Assembly (NCBI GenBank): GCA_900755065.1
Contig: CAAEFC010000025.1
Coordinates: 1-38,433, forward strand
Origin: Bacilli bacterium
GTDB lineage: Bacteria > Bacillota_I > Bacilli_A > RFN20 > CAG-449
Reading direction: 5' to 3'
Length of the DNA stretch: 38,433 nucleotides
Shown: in pieces, positions 25,176-32,533 of the stretch
Position numbering within the stretch: the first letter of the stretch is position 1
Layout: every line of letters starts with the position of its first letter
Notes under the pieces: model-generated
Seen by the model: only the letters and a program-made list of their open reading frames with translations
Database searches by the model: none
Told to the model about the DNA's origin: nothing
Program-made: the position numbers and the translations under genes

Positions 25176-25203
25176 AAAGTGCGACAATGTTTGCACTTTT
25201 TTT
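25176..25203 (+). terminator. Terminator after ftsZ
   Basis: AAAGTGC (25176-25182) pairs with GCACTTT (25193-25199) around a 10-base loop, then Ts to 25203. It overlaps the putative upstream control site of spoIIGA. Confidence 0.85.
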
Positions 25204-25213
25204 CGTTTATGAT
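25180..25213 (+). promoter_or_regulatory. Candidate Spo0A-type promoter of spoIIGA-sigE
   Basis: TGCGACAA (25180-25187) is one base from the 0A box TTCGACAA, and TATGAT (25208-25213) is a good -10. There is no normal -35 at 17 bases. This recalls the B. subtilis spoIIG promoter, where a 0A box overlaps a -35 set unusually far (22 bases) from the -10. It is a pattern match only. Confidence 0.35.
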
Positions 25214-25219
25214 GAAATC

Positions 25220-25231
25220 CGGTGATCACCG
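25220..25231. repeat. 12-bp perfect palindrome abutting the spoIIGA start codon
   Basis: CGGTGATCACCG at 25220-25231 is a perfect palindrome that includes the ribosome binding site (GGTGAT) and ends at the base before ATG 25232. It could hide the site in a small hairpin or bind a protein; it could also be chance. Confidence 0.5.
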
Positions 25232-25975
25232 ATGGACGTCTATATCGATTTAAGTCTCGTGTTGCTGTCAATCCAAATTATGGTATGCCTGAAAGGTTGC
25301 GAACTGCTCTTGGGCTACCGCTACAAAAGGGGGATGAAATTCACTTTAATTCTTGCCAATCTGTTGCTGTTTTTCACGCTTTATCTCCATTTCTGGACTT
25401 GCCTGATCGGTTTCGTTCTGGCCAATCTGATCCTGCATCGGGTATTCTATCCGAAATTTCTGATCAAAGCGCTGATCTTCTTCGCCCTGTTCTTCCTGAT
25501 CGATTTCTTTCTGATTCTGGTCGGACGGAATGTCCGGCTGCTCCACATTTACCTGATCGTCGAGAAGCCGTTGGGCGTCGTTTACGCCTTATTGGTTCCG
25601 CTTTTCGGAGTGATGCTGGCGGTGGCGACGCGTCTGGTGGATTCCTTGTTCCGTCTTCACGTGTTCAAAACCACCTGCATCATCACCAAAGATGAAAAGA
25701 AGTACGCTTTCCAGGCGTATTTCGATACCGGAAACACGCTGAAATACGACAATGTCCCGGTCGTATTCTGCCTGAAATCGCTCTGGAATTTCTCTTTGGA
25801 ACAACCATGCGAAATCGAGGTGACTTCGGTCAACGGCACTCAGACGTGTCAGGGATACGGGGCGTTAATCAATCTGGAAGGAAGCGAAGAAGATTATTAC
25901 GTTTACGTGGTTCTGGTGGACACCGTGAATTCGTTTCACGGCTGCGAAGTTTTGCTGAATGCTTATCTGAGGTAG
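25232..25975 (+). CDS. spoIIGA: Sporulation sigma-E processing aspartic peptidase SpoIIGA
   Basis: A 247-residue membrane protease, shorter than B. subtilis SpoIIGA (309). Five or so N-terminal helices (to about residue 135) precede a soluble domain with the aspartic-protease motif Asp165-Thr-Gly in AYFDTGNTL. It dimerises at the sporulation septum and cleaves pro-sigma-E. Its substrate gene follows 3 bases after the stop, the invariant pairing in spore formers. It lies right after ftsZ as in B. subtilis. Confidence 0.9.
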   Translation: MDVYIDLSLVLLSIQIMVCLKGCELLLGYRYKRGMKFTLILANLLLFFTLYLHFWTCLIGFVLANLILHRVFYPKFLIKALIFFALFFLIDFFLILVGRNVRLLHIYLIVEKPLGVVYALLVPLFGVMLAVATRLVDSLFRLHVFKTTCIITKDEKKYAFQAYFDTGNTLKYDNVPVVFCLKSLWNFSLEQPCEIEVTSVNGTQTCQGYGALINLEGSEEDYYVYVVLVDTVNSFHGCEVLLNAYLR

Positions 25976-25978
25976 AGT

Positions 25979-26671
25979 ATGCTAAATAAAATCATTCGTA
26001 AAGTTTTAAAGAAACTGGGTCTTTCGGAAGGCACTTTTTACATCAACGGAAAGGAAAACCTGCTTCCGCCTTTGAGCAAGGAAGAAGAGGATTATCACGT
26101 CGAACAGTTTTCGCGCGGCAATATCGAATCGCGGAATATTCTGATCGAACACAATCTGCGTCTGGTCGTCTATGTGGCGAAACGCTACGACACGAACATC
26201 AACAATCTGGAAGACCTGATTTCGATCGGAACGATTGGTCTGATCAAGGCGATCAATTCGTTCAAGGCGGACAAGAACATCAAACTGGCGACCTACGCTT
26301 CGCGGTGCATCGAAAACGAGATTCTGATGTTCCTGAGAAAGAAATCGAAGTCGAAGGTAGAAGTCTCCCTCGACGAGCCGTTAAAAGTGGATTACGACGG
26401 CAACGAGTTGCTGTTGGAAGATATCCTCTGCGACAGCGAAAGCAAGGTCTACGATTCGCTGGATCAGGAAGAAGTGTCGATGCAGTTGAACGAAGCGCTG
26501 AAACAACTCAAACCGAGGGAAAGGGAAATCCTTTCGATGCGTTTCGGTCTGGACGGCAACGAAGAGATGACGCAGAAAGAGACGAGCGAAAAACTGAACA
26601 TCTCGCAATCCTACATCTCCCGTCTGGAAAAGCGCATTCTGAAAAAGTTGAAGCAGACGATGAAAAAATGA
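25979..26671 (+). CDS. sigE: RNA polymerase sporulation factor sigma-E (pro-protein)
   Basis: A 230-residue sigma-70 factor directing mother-cell genes after septation. Region 2 reads NLRLVVYVAKRYDT...LEDLISIGTIGLIKAI and CIENEILMFLR; region 4 ends in ISQSYISRLEKR, all close to B. subtilis sigma-E. Residues 1 to about 21 form a basic amphipathic pro-sequence; FYINGKENLLPPL matches the cleavage zone YYIGGSEALPPPL of B. subtilis, so SpoIIGA processing is expected. GAGG in the end of spoIIGA serves ATG 25979. The stop overlaps sepF (ATGA). Confidence 0.97.
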   Translation: MLNKIIRKVLKKLGLSEGTFYINGKENLLPPLSKEEEDYHVEQFSRGNIESRNILIEHNLRLVVYVAKRYDTNINNLEDLISIGTIGLIKAINSFKADKNIKLATYASRCIENEILMFLRKKSKSKVEVSLDEPLKVDYDGNELLLEDILCDSESKVYDSLDQEEVSMQLNEALKQLKPREREILSMRFGLDGNEEMTQKETSEKLNISQSYISRLEKRILKKLKQTMKK

Positions 26672-26904
26672 GCCGCGTCCGATCAAAAGAGGCGATCACG
26701 CCCAAAGTCATTCTGATCCGGAACGAGGACAATGTCCACGACTGCCTGCAAGGGCTCAGAGAACAGCGACAGATCATCGTCAACATCTCCTCGCTCGAAC
26801 GGATTCAGCGTTACCGGATCATCGATTTTCTCAGCGGATACACCTATGCGCTGAACGGATCGCGGGAAAAACTGGAAGAAAACATCTATATGTTTTCCCT
26901 TTAA
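26668..26904 (+). CDS. sepF: Minimal SepF-domain protein
   Basis: Only 78 residues: essentially the SepF core (PKVILIRNEDNVHDCLQ, VNISSLERIQRYRIIDFLSG, YALNG, NIYMFSL). SepF binds the FtsZ tail, forms rings and anchors FtsZ to the membrane; normal SepF has about 150 residues, with an N-terminal amphipathic helix and a linker. Both are missing here. ATG 26668 overlaps the sigE stop (ATGA), so the protein cannot be extended except through sigE coding sequence in another frame. In B. subtilis sepF lies a few genes beyond sigG in the ylm cluster, so placement fits. Confidence 0.85.
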   Translation: MSRVRSKEAITPKVILIRNEDNVHDCLQGLREQRQIIVNISSLERIQRYRIIDFLSGYTYALNGSREKLEENIYMFSL

Positions 26905-26927
26905 GAATGAAAAAAAGCATTTACAAA

Positions 26928-26956
26928 TTGCAAAGGCATTCAGAATATTTTATGAT
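26928..26956 (+). promoter_or_regulatory. Sigma-A promoter before the PH-like membrane protein gene
   Basis: TTGCAA (26928-26933), a 17-base spacer and TATGAT (26951-26956). The mraZ promoter has the same TTGCAA and spacing. Confidence 0.55.
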
Positions 26957-26972
26957 TAAATAGGTGATGAGA

Positions 26973-27503
26973 GTGAAAGAACATATTTTAGTGGCGGGCG
27001 ACGAAATCGTGCTTCGCGATCTGGATCCGATTCTGGTCAGCAACAAACGGATTTACATCCGTCGCGGCTATTCGAAAAGGAGCAAGAAGATGCAGATTAT
27101 CCAACTGGACAAGGTTTCTTCGGTTCGTTACATCAAGAAACGCCACCCGCTTTTGAGGGTGATGACGTTCCTGTTCCTGTTTTTAGGCGCGGTGTTCGCC
27201 GGCGTTCTCTTTTATCTTCGTTCCACCGACGGAAGCCTGTACGACCGGCTGAAAATGCCGCTTTGGATCGGCGGGATCGTCTCCGTCGTCTTCGCTCTTC
27301 TCTTTCTCTTTCTCTTTCTTTTCGTCCGGAAAAAAGCCGTTCGCATCGAATATCCCGGCGACCACTTTCAGGAAGCCGTGCTCATCCGGAAGGGGAGCGA
27401 CAAGAAACTCAACGAACTGGTCCGTTCGATTTTTCTGGCCATCGACGGACTTCATTCCGCGAACGTCCGGAATTCGCCGCGCGGCAACTACACGATTTAT
27501 TGA
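26973..27503 (+). CDS. Membrane protein with a split bacterial PH-like domain
   Basis: About 176 residues. The N-terminal part (EHILVAGDEIVL, LVSNKRIYIRRG, IIQLDKVSSVRYI) looks like the first strands of a bacterial PH domain; two membrane helices follow; then VRIEYPG, a strand and the helix KKLNELVRSIFLAIDGL look like the end of the same domain. So the membrane hairpin seems inserted in the fold. GTG 26973 fits best with AGGTGA (26962-26967); ATG 26967 or GTG 26964 would add two or three residues. It has its own promoter and sits between sepF and sigG. Function is unknown. Confidence 0.75.
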   Translation: MKEHILVAGDEIVLRDLDPILVSNKRIYIRRGYSKRSKKMQIIQLDKVSSVRYIKKRHPLLRVMTFLFLFLGAVFAGVLFYLRSTDGSLYDRLKMPLWIGGIVSVVFALLFLFLFLFVRKKAVRIEYPGDHFQEAVLIRKGSDKKLNELVRSIFLAIDGLHSANVRNSPRGNYTIY

Positions 27504-27556
27504 TTGAATCCGTTTTAAATTTGTTTTTTTGCCCATATTAAACGTGGGTGAAAAAA

Positions 27557-28336
27557 ATGGCAAAAAACAAAGTAGAAATCGTCGGCGTCAATACCAACCA
27601 TTTAAAAGTGCTTTCCAGCGAGGAATCGTTGGAACTGTTGAGAAAATACCGTAAGGATCACCGCAAGGAAGATCTCGAACAACTCGTCAACGGGAACCTG
27701 AAACTGGTTCTTTCGATCGTCAACAAGTACAATCGCCGCGGGGAAAACGCCGACGATCTTTTTCAGATCGGCACGCTGGGGCTATTGAAGGGCATCGAAA
27801 ACTTCGATCTCTCGCTGGACGTGCGCTTTTCGACGTACGCGGTTCCGATGATCGACGGCGAAATCCGCCGATACCTGCGGGATTCTTCGATGCTTCGGAT
27901 TTCCAGGCAAGTCAAAGACACCGCCTATCATTTCATGAAGGAAAAAGAGAAATACATCAACGAATTCGGAACGGTCCCCGACAACGAGACGATCGCCCGC
28001 AAGATGAACGTCGAACTGTATCAGATTCAGGAAGCGATCGAATCGACGTTACCGATTTCGTCGCTGAGCGAACCGCTTTACAACGATACCGATCAGTCGG
28101 TTCTTCTGCAAGACGTCATCAGCGACGGCAATTTTACCGAAGAAAAGATGATCGTCCGCCTGTCCTTGCAGCAGGGCATGGAGGCGTTGAGCGAAACCGA
28201 ACGCGACATCATCGAGAAACGCTACTATCAGGGGAAATCGCAGGTCGAAATCGCCAAGCAGTACCGGATTTCGCAAGCGCAGGTCAGCCGGATCGAGAAG
28301 AACGCGCTCTCGACGCTCCGGAAATATCTGGTCTGA
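27557..28336 (+). CDS. sigG: RNA polymerase sporulation factor sigma-G
   Basis: A 259-residue forespore sigma factor. The N-terminus MAKNKVEIVGVNT matches B. subtilis sigma-G (SRNKVEICGVDT), a segment typical of this factor. Region 2 (NGNLKLVLSIVNKYNRRGENADDLFQIG), YAVPMIDGEIRRYLRD and the region 4 helix ISQAQVSRIEK are clear. I choose ATG 27557, with GTGGGTG (27544-27550) upstream; a GTG at 27548 would add three residues. In B. subtilis sigG follows sigE directly; here sepF and a membrane gene intervene. A terminator follows. Confidence 0.95.
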   Translation: MAKNKVEIVGVNTNHLKVLSSEESLELLRKYRKDHRKEDLEQLVNGNLKLVLSIVNKYNRRGENADDLFQIGTLGLLKGIENFDLSLDVRFSTYAVPMIDGEIRRYLRDSSMLRISRQVKDTAYHFMKEKEKYINEFGTVPDNETIARKMNVELYQIQEAIESTLPISSLSEPLYNDTDQSVLLQDVISDGNFTEEKMIVRLSLQQGMEALSETERDIIEKRYYQGKSQVEIAKQYRISQAQVSRIEKNALSTLRKYLV

Positions 28337-28356
28337 TCGTTTTTGAAACGGATCGG

Positions 28357-28390
28357 AAAGTGAAAAAGCGCGCTTTTCACTTTGTTTTTT
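28357..28390 (+). terminator. Terminator after sigG
   Basis: AAAGTGAAAA(A)GCG (28357-28370) mirrors CGCTTTTCACTTT (28371-28383) with one bulged A, followed by G and six Ts. A strong, long stem. Confidence 0.88.
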
Positions 28391-28400
28391 GCTATTTGAA

Positions 28401-28429
28401 TTGATTTTGAAACGGCAAAGATAGATAAT
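28401..28429 (+). promoter_or_regulatory. Promoter of pheST
   Basis: TTGATT (28401-28406), a 17-base spacer and GATAAT (28424-28429). The transcript leader would be only about 20 bases, too short for a T-box riboswitch. Confidence 0.5.
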
Positions 28430-28456
28430 AGAAACGGACTTTTACGAGGTGTGAAT

Positions 28457-29488
28457 ATGATAGAAAAGATTAAAGAAATTCATCGCAGGGCGCTGAACGA
28501 CATCGCCGGGATTCATTCGTCCGAAGATTTGCAGACGATCCGGAACGTCTATCTTTCCAAAAAGAGCGAACTGATGTCCTACATGGGGAAGATGAAGGAA
28601 CTGACCGGCGAAGAAAAGGCTTCTTTCGGTCAGATGATCAATTCGATTAAGAACGACATTGCCGCGCATCTGGAAGAAAAGCGGAAGGTCATCGAGGTGC
28701 AGAAACTCGACGAACAACTGAAAAAGGAAGTCATCGACTACACCCTGCCTCCGAAGAATTATCGCAAAGGAAGCAAACATCCTTTTTACGCGGTAATCGA
28801 CGAAGTCAGCCGCATCTTCATCGGAATGGGTTATCAGATCGCCGAAGGACCGGAAGTGGAAACCGACGAGTTCAACTTTGAATTGCTGAACGTTCCGAAG
28901 GGCCACCCGGCGCGGGATATGCAGGACAGTTTCTTTATCGACGATACGCTTCTGATGCGGAGCCAGACCTCTCCGGTTCAGGCACGCGTGATGCTGGAAA
29001 AGAAGGGCGTCGGTCCGATCAAGATCATTTCTCCGGGAAAGGTGTACCGGCGCGACGACGACGCCACGCATTCGCACCAGTTCGGTCAGATCGAAGGTCT
29101 GGTCATCGACAGGGACGTCAACATGGGCAATCTGCTCGCCACGCTGGAACTCTTCGCCCGATCGATGTTCGGCGAAAAGCGGGAAGTCCGGATGCGTTCT
29201 TCCTATTTTCCGTTTACCGAACCGTCGGTCGAAGCCGACATCTCCTGTTTTGAATGCGGCGGCAAGGGCTGCTCCCTGTGCAAGGGTACCGGCTGGATCG
29301 AGATTCTCGGCGCCGGAATGGTGCATCCGAACGTGCTGAAAATGTGCGGTTTCGATACGGCCGTCTATCAGGGATTCGCTTTCGGCATCGGAATCGAACG
29401 CGTGGCGATGCTGAAATACGGCATCGACAATATCCGGAAATTTTACACCAACGACAAGCGTTTCAACAGTCAGTTCATCAAGGAGTAA
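28457..29488 (+). CDS. pheS: Phenylalanyl-tRNA synthetase alpha subunit
   Basis: A 343-residue class II synthetase subunit that charges tRNA-Phe as an alpha2-beta2 complex. The coiled N-terminal tRNA-binding helices, then motif 2 region AEGPEVETDEFNF, the TSPVQAR motif, YRRDDDATHSHQF and the end GIGIERVAMLKYG (motif 3) are clear. ATG 28457 is chosen over GTG 28451 because GAGGTG (28446-28451) is then correctly spaced. pheT follows 5 bases after the stop. Confidence 0.97.
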   Translation: MIEKIKEIHRRALNDIAGIHSSEDLQTIRNVYLSKKSELMSYMGKMKELTGEEKASFGQMINSIKNDIAAHLEEKRKVIEVQKLDEQLKKEVIDYTLPPKNYRKGSKHPFYAVIDEVSRIFIGMGYQIAEGPEVETDEFNFELLNVPKGHPARDMQDSFFIDDTLLMRSQTSPVQARVMLEKKGVGPIKIISPGKVYRRDDDATHSHQFGQIEGLVIDRDVNMGNLLATLELFARSMFGEKREVRMRSSYFPFTEPSVEADISCFECGGKGCSLCKGTGWIEILGAGMVHPNVLKMCGFDTAVYQGFAFGIGIERVAMLKYGIDNIRKFYTNDKRFNSQFIKE

Positions 29489-29493
29489 AGCGT

Positions 29494-31878
29494 ATGTTAG
29501 CAAGTTATCAGTTATTGAGCCGATTCGTCGATTTAAGCGGCATCGCGCCGGAAGAAATCGCCGATAAATTGACTTTCGCCGGACTGGAAGTGGAAGCGGT
29601 GAAGCCGTTATCGGGAGCGAAAGGCCTGGTCATCGGGAAAATCCTGAAAGCGGAGAAGCACCCGGACAGCGATCATCTGCACGTCTTGCAGGTCGATGAG
29701 GGCGAAAAATACGGCGTCTGTCAGATCGTCTGCGGCGCGCCGAACGCCCGGGAAAACCTGAAAGTGATCGTCGCCCGTCCCGGCGCGGTGCTTTCCGAAA
29801 CGGTAAAGATCGGAAAATCGAAAATCCGCGGCGTGGATTCCGAAGGCATGTGCTGTTCGCTTTCCGAACTCGGCATCGACAAACTCTTTCTGAGCGAGAA
29901 ACAGATTTCCGGGATCGAGGAACTCGATGAGAACGCGCCGGTCGGCGAAGAAAACGTGCTGGACTATCTGGGTCTGAACGACACGGTTTTCGACATCAAC
30001 GTGCTGGCCAACCGCAGCGACGTACAGGCCGTCTATTCGCTCGCCAAAGAACTTTCCGCGCTGTTTTCGCGCCCTTTGAAAATTCCTCAGCCGCTTCGCT
30101 ATCAGGAGAAGAAGACGGCATTCACCTGTTCCAGCGCGACGCGGGCCTGTCCGCAGTTTTCGATCAAAGCCGTCCGGAACGTGAAGACCAAAGCCTCGCC
30201 GGTCTGGCTGAAAAACGCCCTGATGGCGCAGGGAATCCGCTCGATCAACAACATCGTCGACATCGGCAATTACGTCATGGTTCTCACCGGACAGCCGCTT
30301 CACATGTACGATTCGGATAAACTCCGTTCGACGCACTTTGAGGTGCGCGACGATCTTTCCGAAGACGTCGTCTGTCTGGACGGAAAGACGTACACGCTCC
30401 TTCCGGGCGATCTGGTCGTCACAAACGGCGGCGAACCCGTCTGCATCGCCGGAACGATGGGGCTTCTGTCCGTCGCCGTCGACGAAAACACGAAGAACAT
30501 CGCCGTCGAAAGCGCGAATTTCAAGGGTTCTTCGGTGCGGAGAACGTCGACGAGAATCGGTCTTTCCAGCGAGTCGAGCGCGCATTTCGTCAAGGGAATC
30601 AACCCGAAGCAGGACGAATTCGTTCTGAATCTGACCGCGCAATTACTCGTCGAATTGGCCGACGCCGAAATCGTGGAAGAGACCAGCCGTTACGCGGCGA
30701 TCGAGGAAAAGCCGGTTCGCATTTCCTGCTCGGTAACCTATATCAACCGTCGGTTAGGAACCGATTTCGATTACGCTTTCATCGCTTCGATTCTGGAAAA
30801 ACTGCAAATCCGGATTGAAGAAAGCGACGGCGATCGTTTCGTCGCCGTTCCTCCGGATCATCGGATCGACTTGCTTTGCGACGCCGATCTCAGCGAAGAA
30901 GTGATCCGGTTCGCCGGATTTTCCAGAATACCTTCCCGCCTTCCGTCGATGGAAACGACCCGGGGCGGTTACACGCCCGTGCAGGAGAAGAGGCTGAAAG
31001 TGCGTTCTCTTCTGATCGACGCGGGCATCGACGAAGCGCTGACATACACCCTGATCGCGCCGAAAGAAGACGAGTTCGTCCTGCTCAATCAGGATCGTCC
31101 GTACGTCGTCTTCAATCCGATGAGCGTCGATCACAGCGTGGTGAGACGAGGACTCGTCTCCTCGCTTCTCAACGTCATCGCGTACAATCTGGCTCACCAG
31201 CAGGAAAATCTGGCCTTCTTTGAAGTCAGCGACATCATCACGACGGCGCAGAACTATCAGGAACTGTGCGTCGTCCTTAACGGAAAAAAATCAGTGCGGG
31301 GAAAATGGGTGGAGGAGCCGTACGACTATTTCGACGCGCGCGGCATTCTCGACGCGATTTTAAGCGCGCTGGGCATCGAAAAGAACCGATATAAAGAAGA
31401 AAGGCTGACGGATTCGCCTTATTTCCATCCGGGACGCTCGACGAAATGCGCTTTCGGCAAGGACGTCTTCGCCTATGTGGGACAGATTCACCCGTCGTAC
31501 AGCAAGGAGATCGGCGAAACCTACGTCCTCGACGTCAACCTTTCCGCCCTGTTCGATCTGAAAGTCGGTGCCTTGAAAGCCCGTCCGATCGGACGCTTCC
31601 CGTCCGTCAGGCGGGATCTGGCTCTGATCGTGAAGAAGGAAGTTCTCTCTTCTCAGATCGTGCAGGCCGCGAAGAAAGCCGGGAAGAGCCGCGTGAAAAG
31701 CGTCGATATTTTCGACGTCTACGAGGGCGAACACCTTCAAAAGGGAACGAAGTCGATCGCCGTTTCGATCACCTTCGAGGACGAGAACAAGACCTTGACC
31801 GAACCGGAAATCGCCGCGGCGATGCAGGGAATCACCGAAGAACTGTCCCGTTCGGTCGGCGCGGAGTTACGAAAATGA
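29494..31878 (+). CDS. pheT: Phenylalanyl-tRNA synthetase beta subunit
   Basis: A 794-residue beta subunit with the usual chain of domains: a tRNA-binding OB fold (EKHPDSDHLHVLQVDEG and VCGAPNAR, about residues 53-90), the B3/B4 editing domain, B5, the catalytic-like core and a C-terminal ferredoxin-like anticodon domain (RFPSVRRDLALIV onward). AAGGAG in the end of pheS serves ATG 29494. The stop overlaps the start of the next gene (ATGA), so the three genes are probably one operon. Confidence 0.97.
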   Translation: MLASYQLLSRFVDLSGIAPEEIADKLTFAGLEVEAVKPLSGAKGLVIGKILKAEKHPDSDHLHVLQVDEGEKYGVCQIVCGAPNARENLKVIVARPGAVLSETVKIGKSKIRGVDSEGMCCSLSELGIDKLFLSEKQISGIEELDENAPVGEENVLDYLGLNDTVFDINVLANRSDVQAVYSLAKELSALFSRPLKIPQPLRYQEKKTAFTCSSATRACPQFSIKAVRNVKTKASPVWLKNALMAQGIRSINNIVDIGNYVMVLTGQPLHMYDSDKLRSTHFEVRDDLSEDVVCLDGKTYTLLPGDLVVTNGGEPVCIAGTMGLLSVAVDENTKNIAVESANFKGSSVRRTSTRIGLSSESSAHFVKGINPKQDEFVLNLTAQLLVELADAEIVEETSRYAAIEEKPVRISCSVTYINRRLGTDFDYAFIASILEKLQIRIEESDGDRFVAVPPDHRIDLLCDADLSEEVIRFAGFSRIPSRLPSMETTRGGYTPVQEKRLKVRSLLIDAGIDEALTYTLIAPKEDEFVLLNQDRPYVVFNPMSVDHSVVRRGLVSSLLNVIAYNLAHQQENLAFFEVSDIITTAQNYQELCVVLNGKKSVRGKWVEEPYDYFDARGILDAILSALGIEKNRYKEERLTDSPYFHPGRSTKCAFGKDVFAYVGQIHPSYSKEIGETYVLDVNLSALFDLKVGALKARPIGRFPSVRRDLALIVKKEVLSSQIVQAAKKAGKSRVKSVDIFDVYEGEHLQKGTKSIAVSITFEDENKTLTEPEIAAAMQGITEELSRSVGAELRK

Positions 31879-32384
31879 ACGTATCGAAAGCCGAAATCCG
31901 GTTCAGAAAGTCGCTGGAAATTCACTCCGACGACGCCTTGAACGACCGCGATCTTACTCAGATCGACGGATTCCTTCATCTGATTGCCTGTCAGGTGCAG
32001 GTTCGCCTGAAATACATCGAAAACATGGATGCGGCTCTTTGCGAACTGGCGGTTCGAGGGAAAATGAAAATCCGTTCGACCCGAACGCGGAAACCGTTGG
32101 AGATCGATTTTGCGAACCAGGACGCTTTGACCTACGCCTTTTCCGAAACGCCGGATCCAAACGACGACACGATCCTCGCCGTAAACGGCGATACGATCGA
32201 CCTGCACGATCCGTTGGTGTCCCTAGTGGTCTCTTCGCTTCCGATCAAGATCGTCGGCGAAGACGAACCGGAAAACTTTTCGGGCGATCAGTGGGAAGTG
32301 ATCTCCGAAGACGAATACCGGAAAAGAAGCCGCGAAAACGAAGAATCGCCTTTTTGCATTCTCTCCGATTTCGATCCGGAATAA
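31875..32384 (+). CDS. YceD/DUF177 family protein
   Basis: A 169-residue acidic protein resembling the YceD (DUF177) family, linked in other bacteria to 23S rRNA accumulation. The middle and end (AVNGDTIDLHDPLVSLVVSSLPIKIV, then a short acidic tail ending CILSDFDPE) fit the family's conserved ID-L-P pattern. In most bacteria it is followed by rpmF (L32); here a terminator follows instead and no rpmF is in the window. ATG 31875 overlaps the pheT stop, so the start is well set. The CxxC-like signature of some members is incomplete. Confidence 0.7.
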   Translation: MNVSKAEIRFRKSLEIHSDDALNDRDLTQIDGFLHLIACQVQVRLKYIENMDAALCELAVRGKMKIRSTRTRKPLEIDFANQDALTYAFSETPDPNDDTILAVNGDTIDLHDPLVSLVVSSLPIKIVGEDEPENFSGDQWEVISEDEYRKRSRENEESPFCILSDFDPE

Positions 32385-32408
32385 TCCTTTTTATCTTTAC
32401 GCTTTCCA

Positions 32409-32440
32409 GGGCGGTTGCATATGCGACCGCTCTTTTTTTT
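32409..32440 (+). terminator. Terminator after the pheST-yceD operon
   Basis: A stem around GGGCGGT (32409-32415) and ACCGCTC (32426-32432), with the palindromic GCATATGC inside, then eight Ts. Confidence 0.88.
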
Positions 32441-32472
32441 AGAATCGAAATCGAAAAAAAGTTTTTTTGCGG

Positions 32473-32501
32473 TTGCAAAGTGGAGAAAAAGGGTTTATTA
32501 T
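32473..32501 (+). promoter_or_regulatory. Promoter of mraZ
   Basis: TTGCAA (32473-32478), a 17-base spacer and TATTAT (32496-32501). It lies inside the MraZ box array, so binding of MraZ would block it. Confidence 0.65.
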
Positions 32502-32526
32502 GGAGTCATGTGGAGAGAAAGGGAGA
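32477..32526 (+). promoter_or_regulatory. Array of five 10-bp MraZ-type boxes
   Basis: Five units in exact 10-base register: AAAGTGGAGA (32477), AAAAGGGTTT (32487), ATTATGGAGT (32497), CATGTGGAGA (32507) and GAAAGGGAGA (32517). A T/G-GG triplet falls at 32481, 32491, 32501, 32511 and 32521. This matches known MraZ operators (TGGG-type repeats every 10 bases in E. coli; AAAGTG-type repeats in mycoplasmas). The last unit doubles as the mraZ ribosome binding site. Confidence 0.75.
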
Positions 32527-32533
32527 CTGGATT

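Noticed and set aside
27505..27540. Sigma-F/G promoter for sigG (TGAATC and CATATTA)
   Set aside because: The -10 resembles the sigma-G CATACTA, but the spacer is 23 bases and a start 7 bases downstream would cut into the ribosome binding site at 27544-27550. Too weak to list as a feature.
28391..28456. T-box riboswitch before pheST
   Set aside because: Only about 65 bases lie between the sigG terminator and pheS, with no room for the T-box stem I, specifier loop and antiterminator.
28442..29503. Long open frames antisense to real genes, for example 353 codons opposite pheS, 355 codons opposite the recJ end and the next gene, and 433 codons in another frame of ftsA
   Set aside because: Each lies over a gene with firm family motifs, has no matched ribosome binding site, and yields low-complexity Arg/Asp/Phe-rich protein typical of shadow frames in a genome whose codon use avoids the complements of stop codons.
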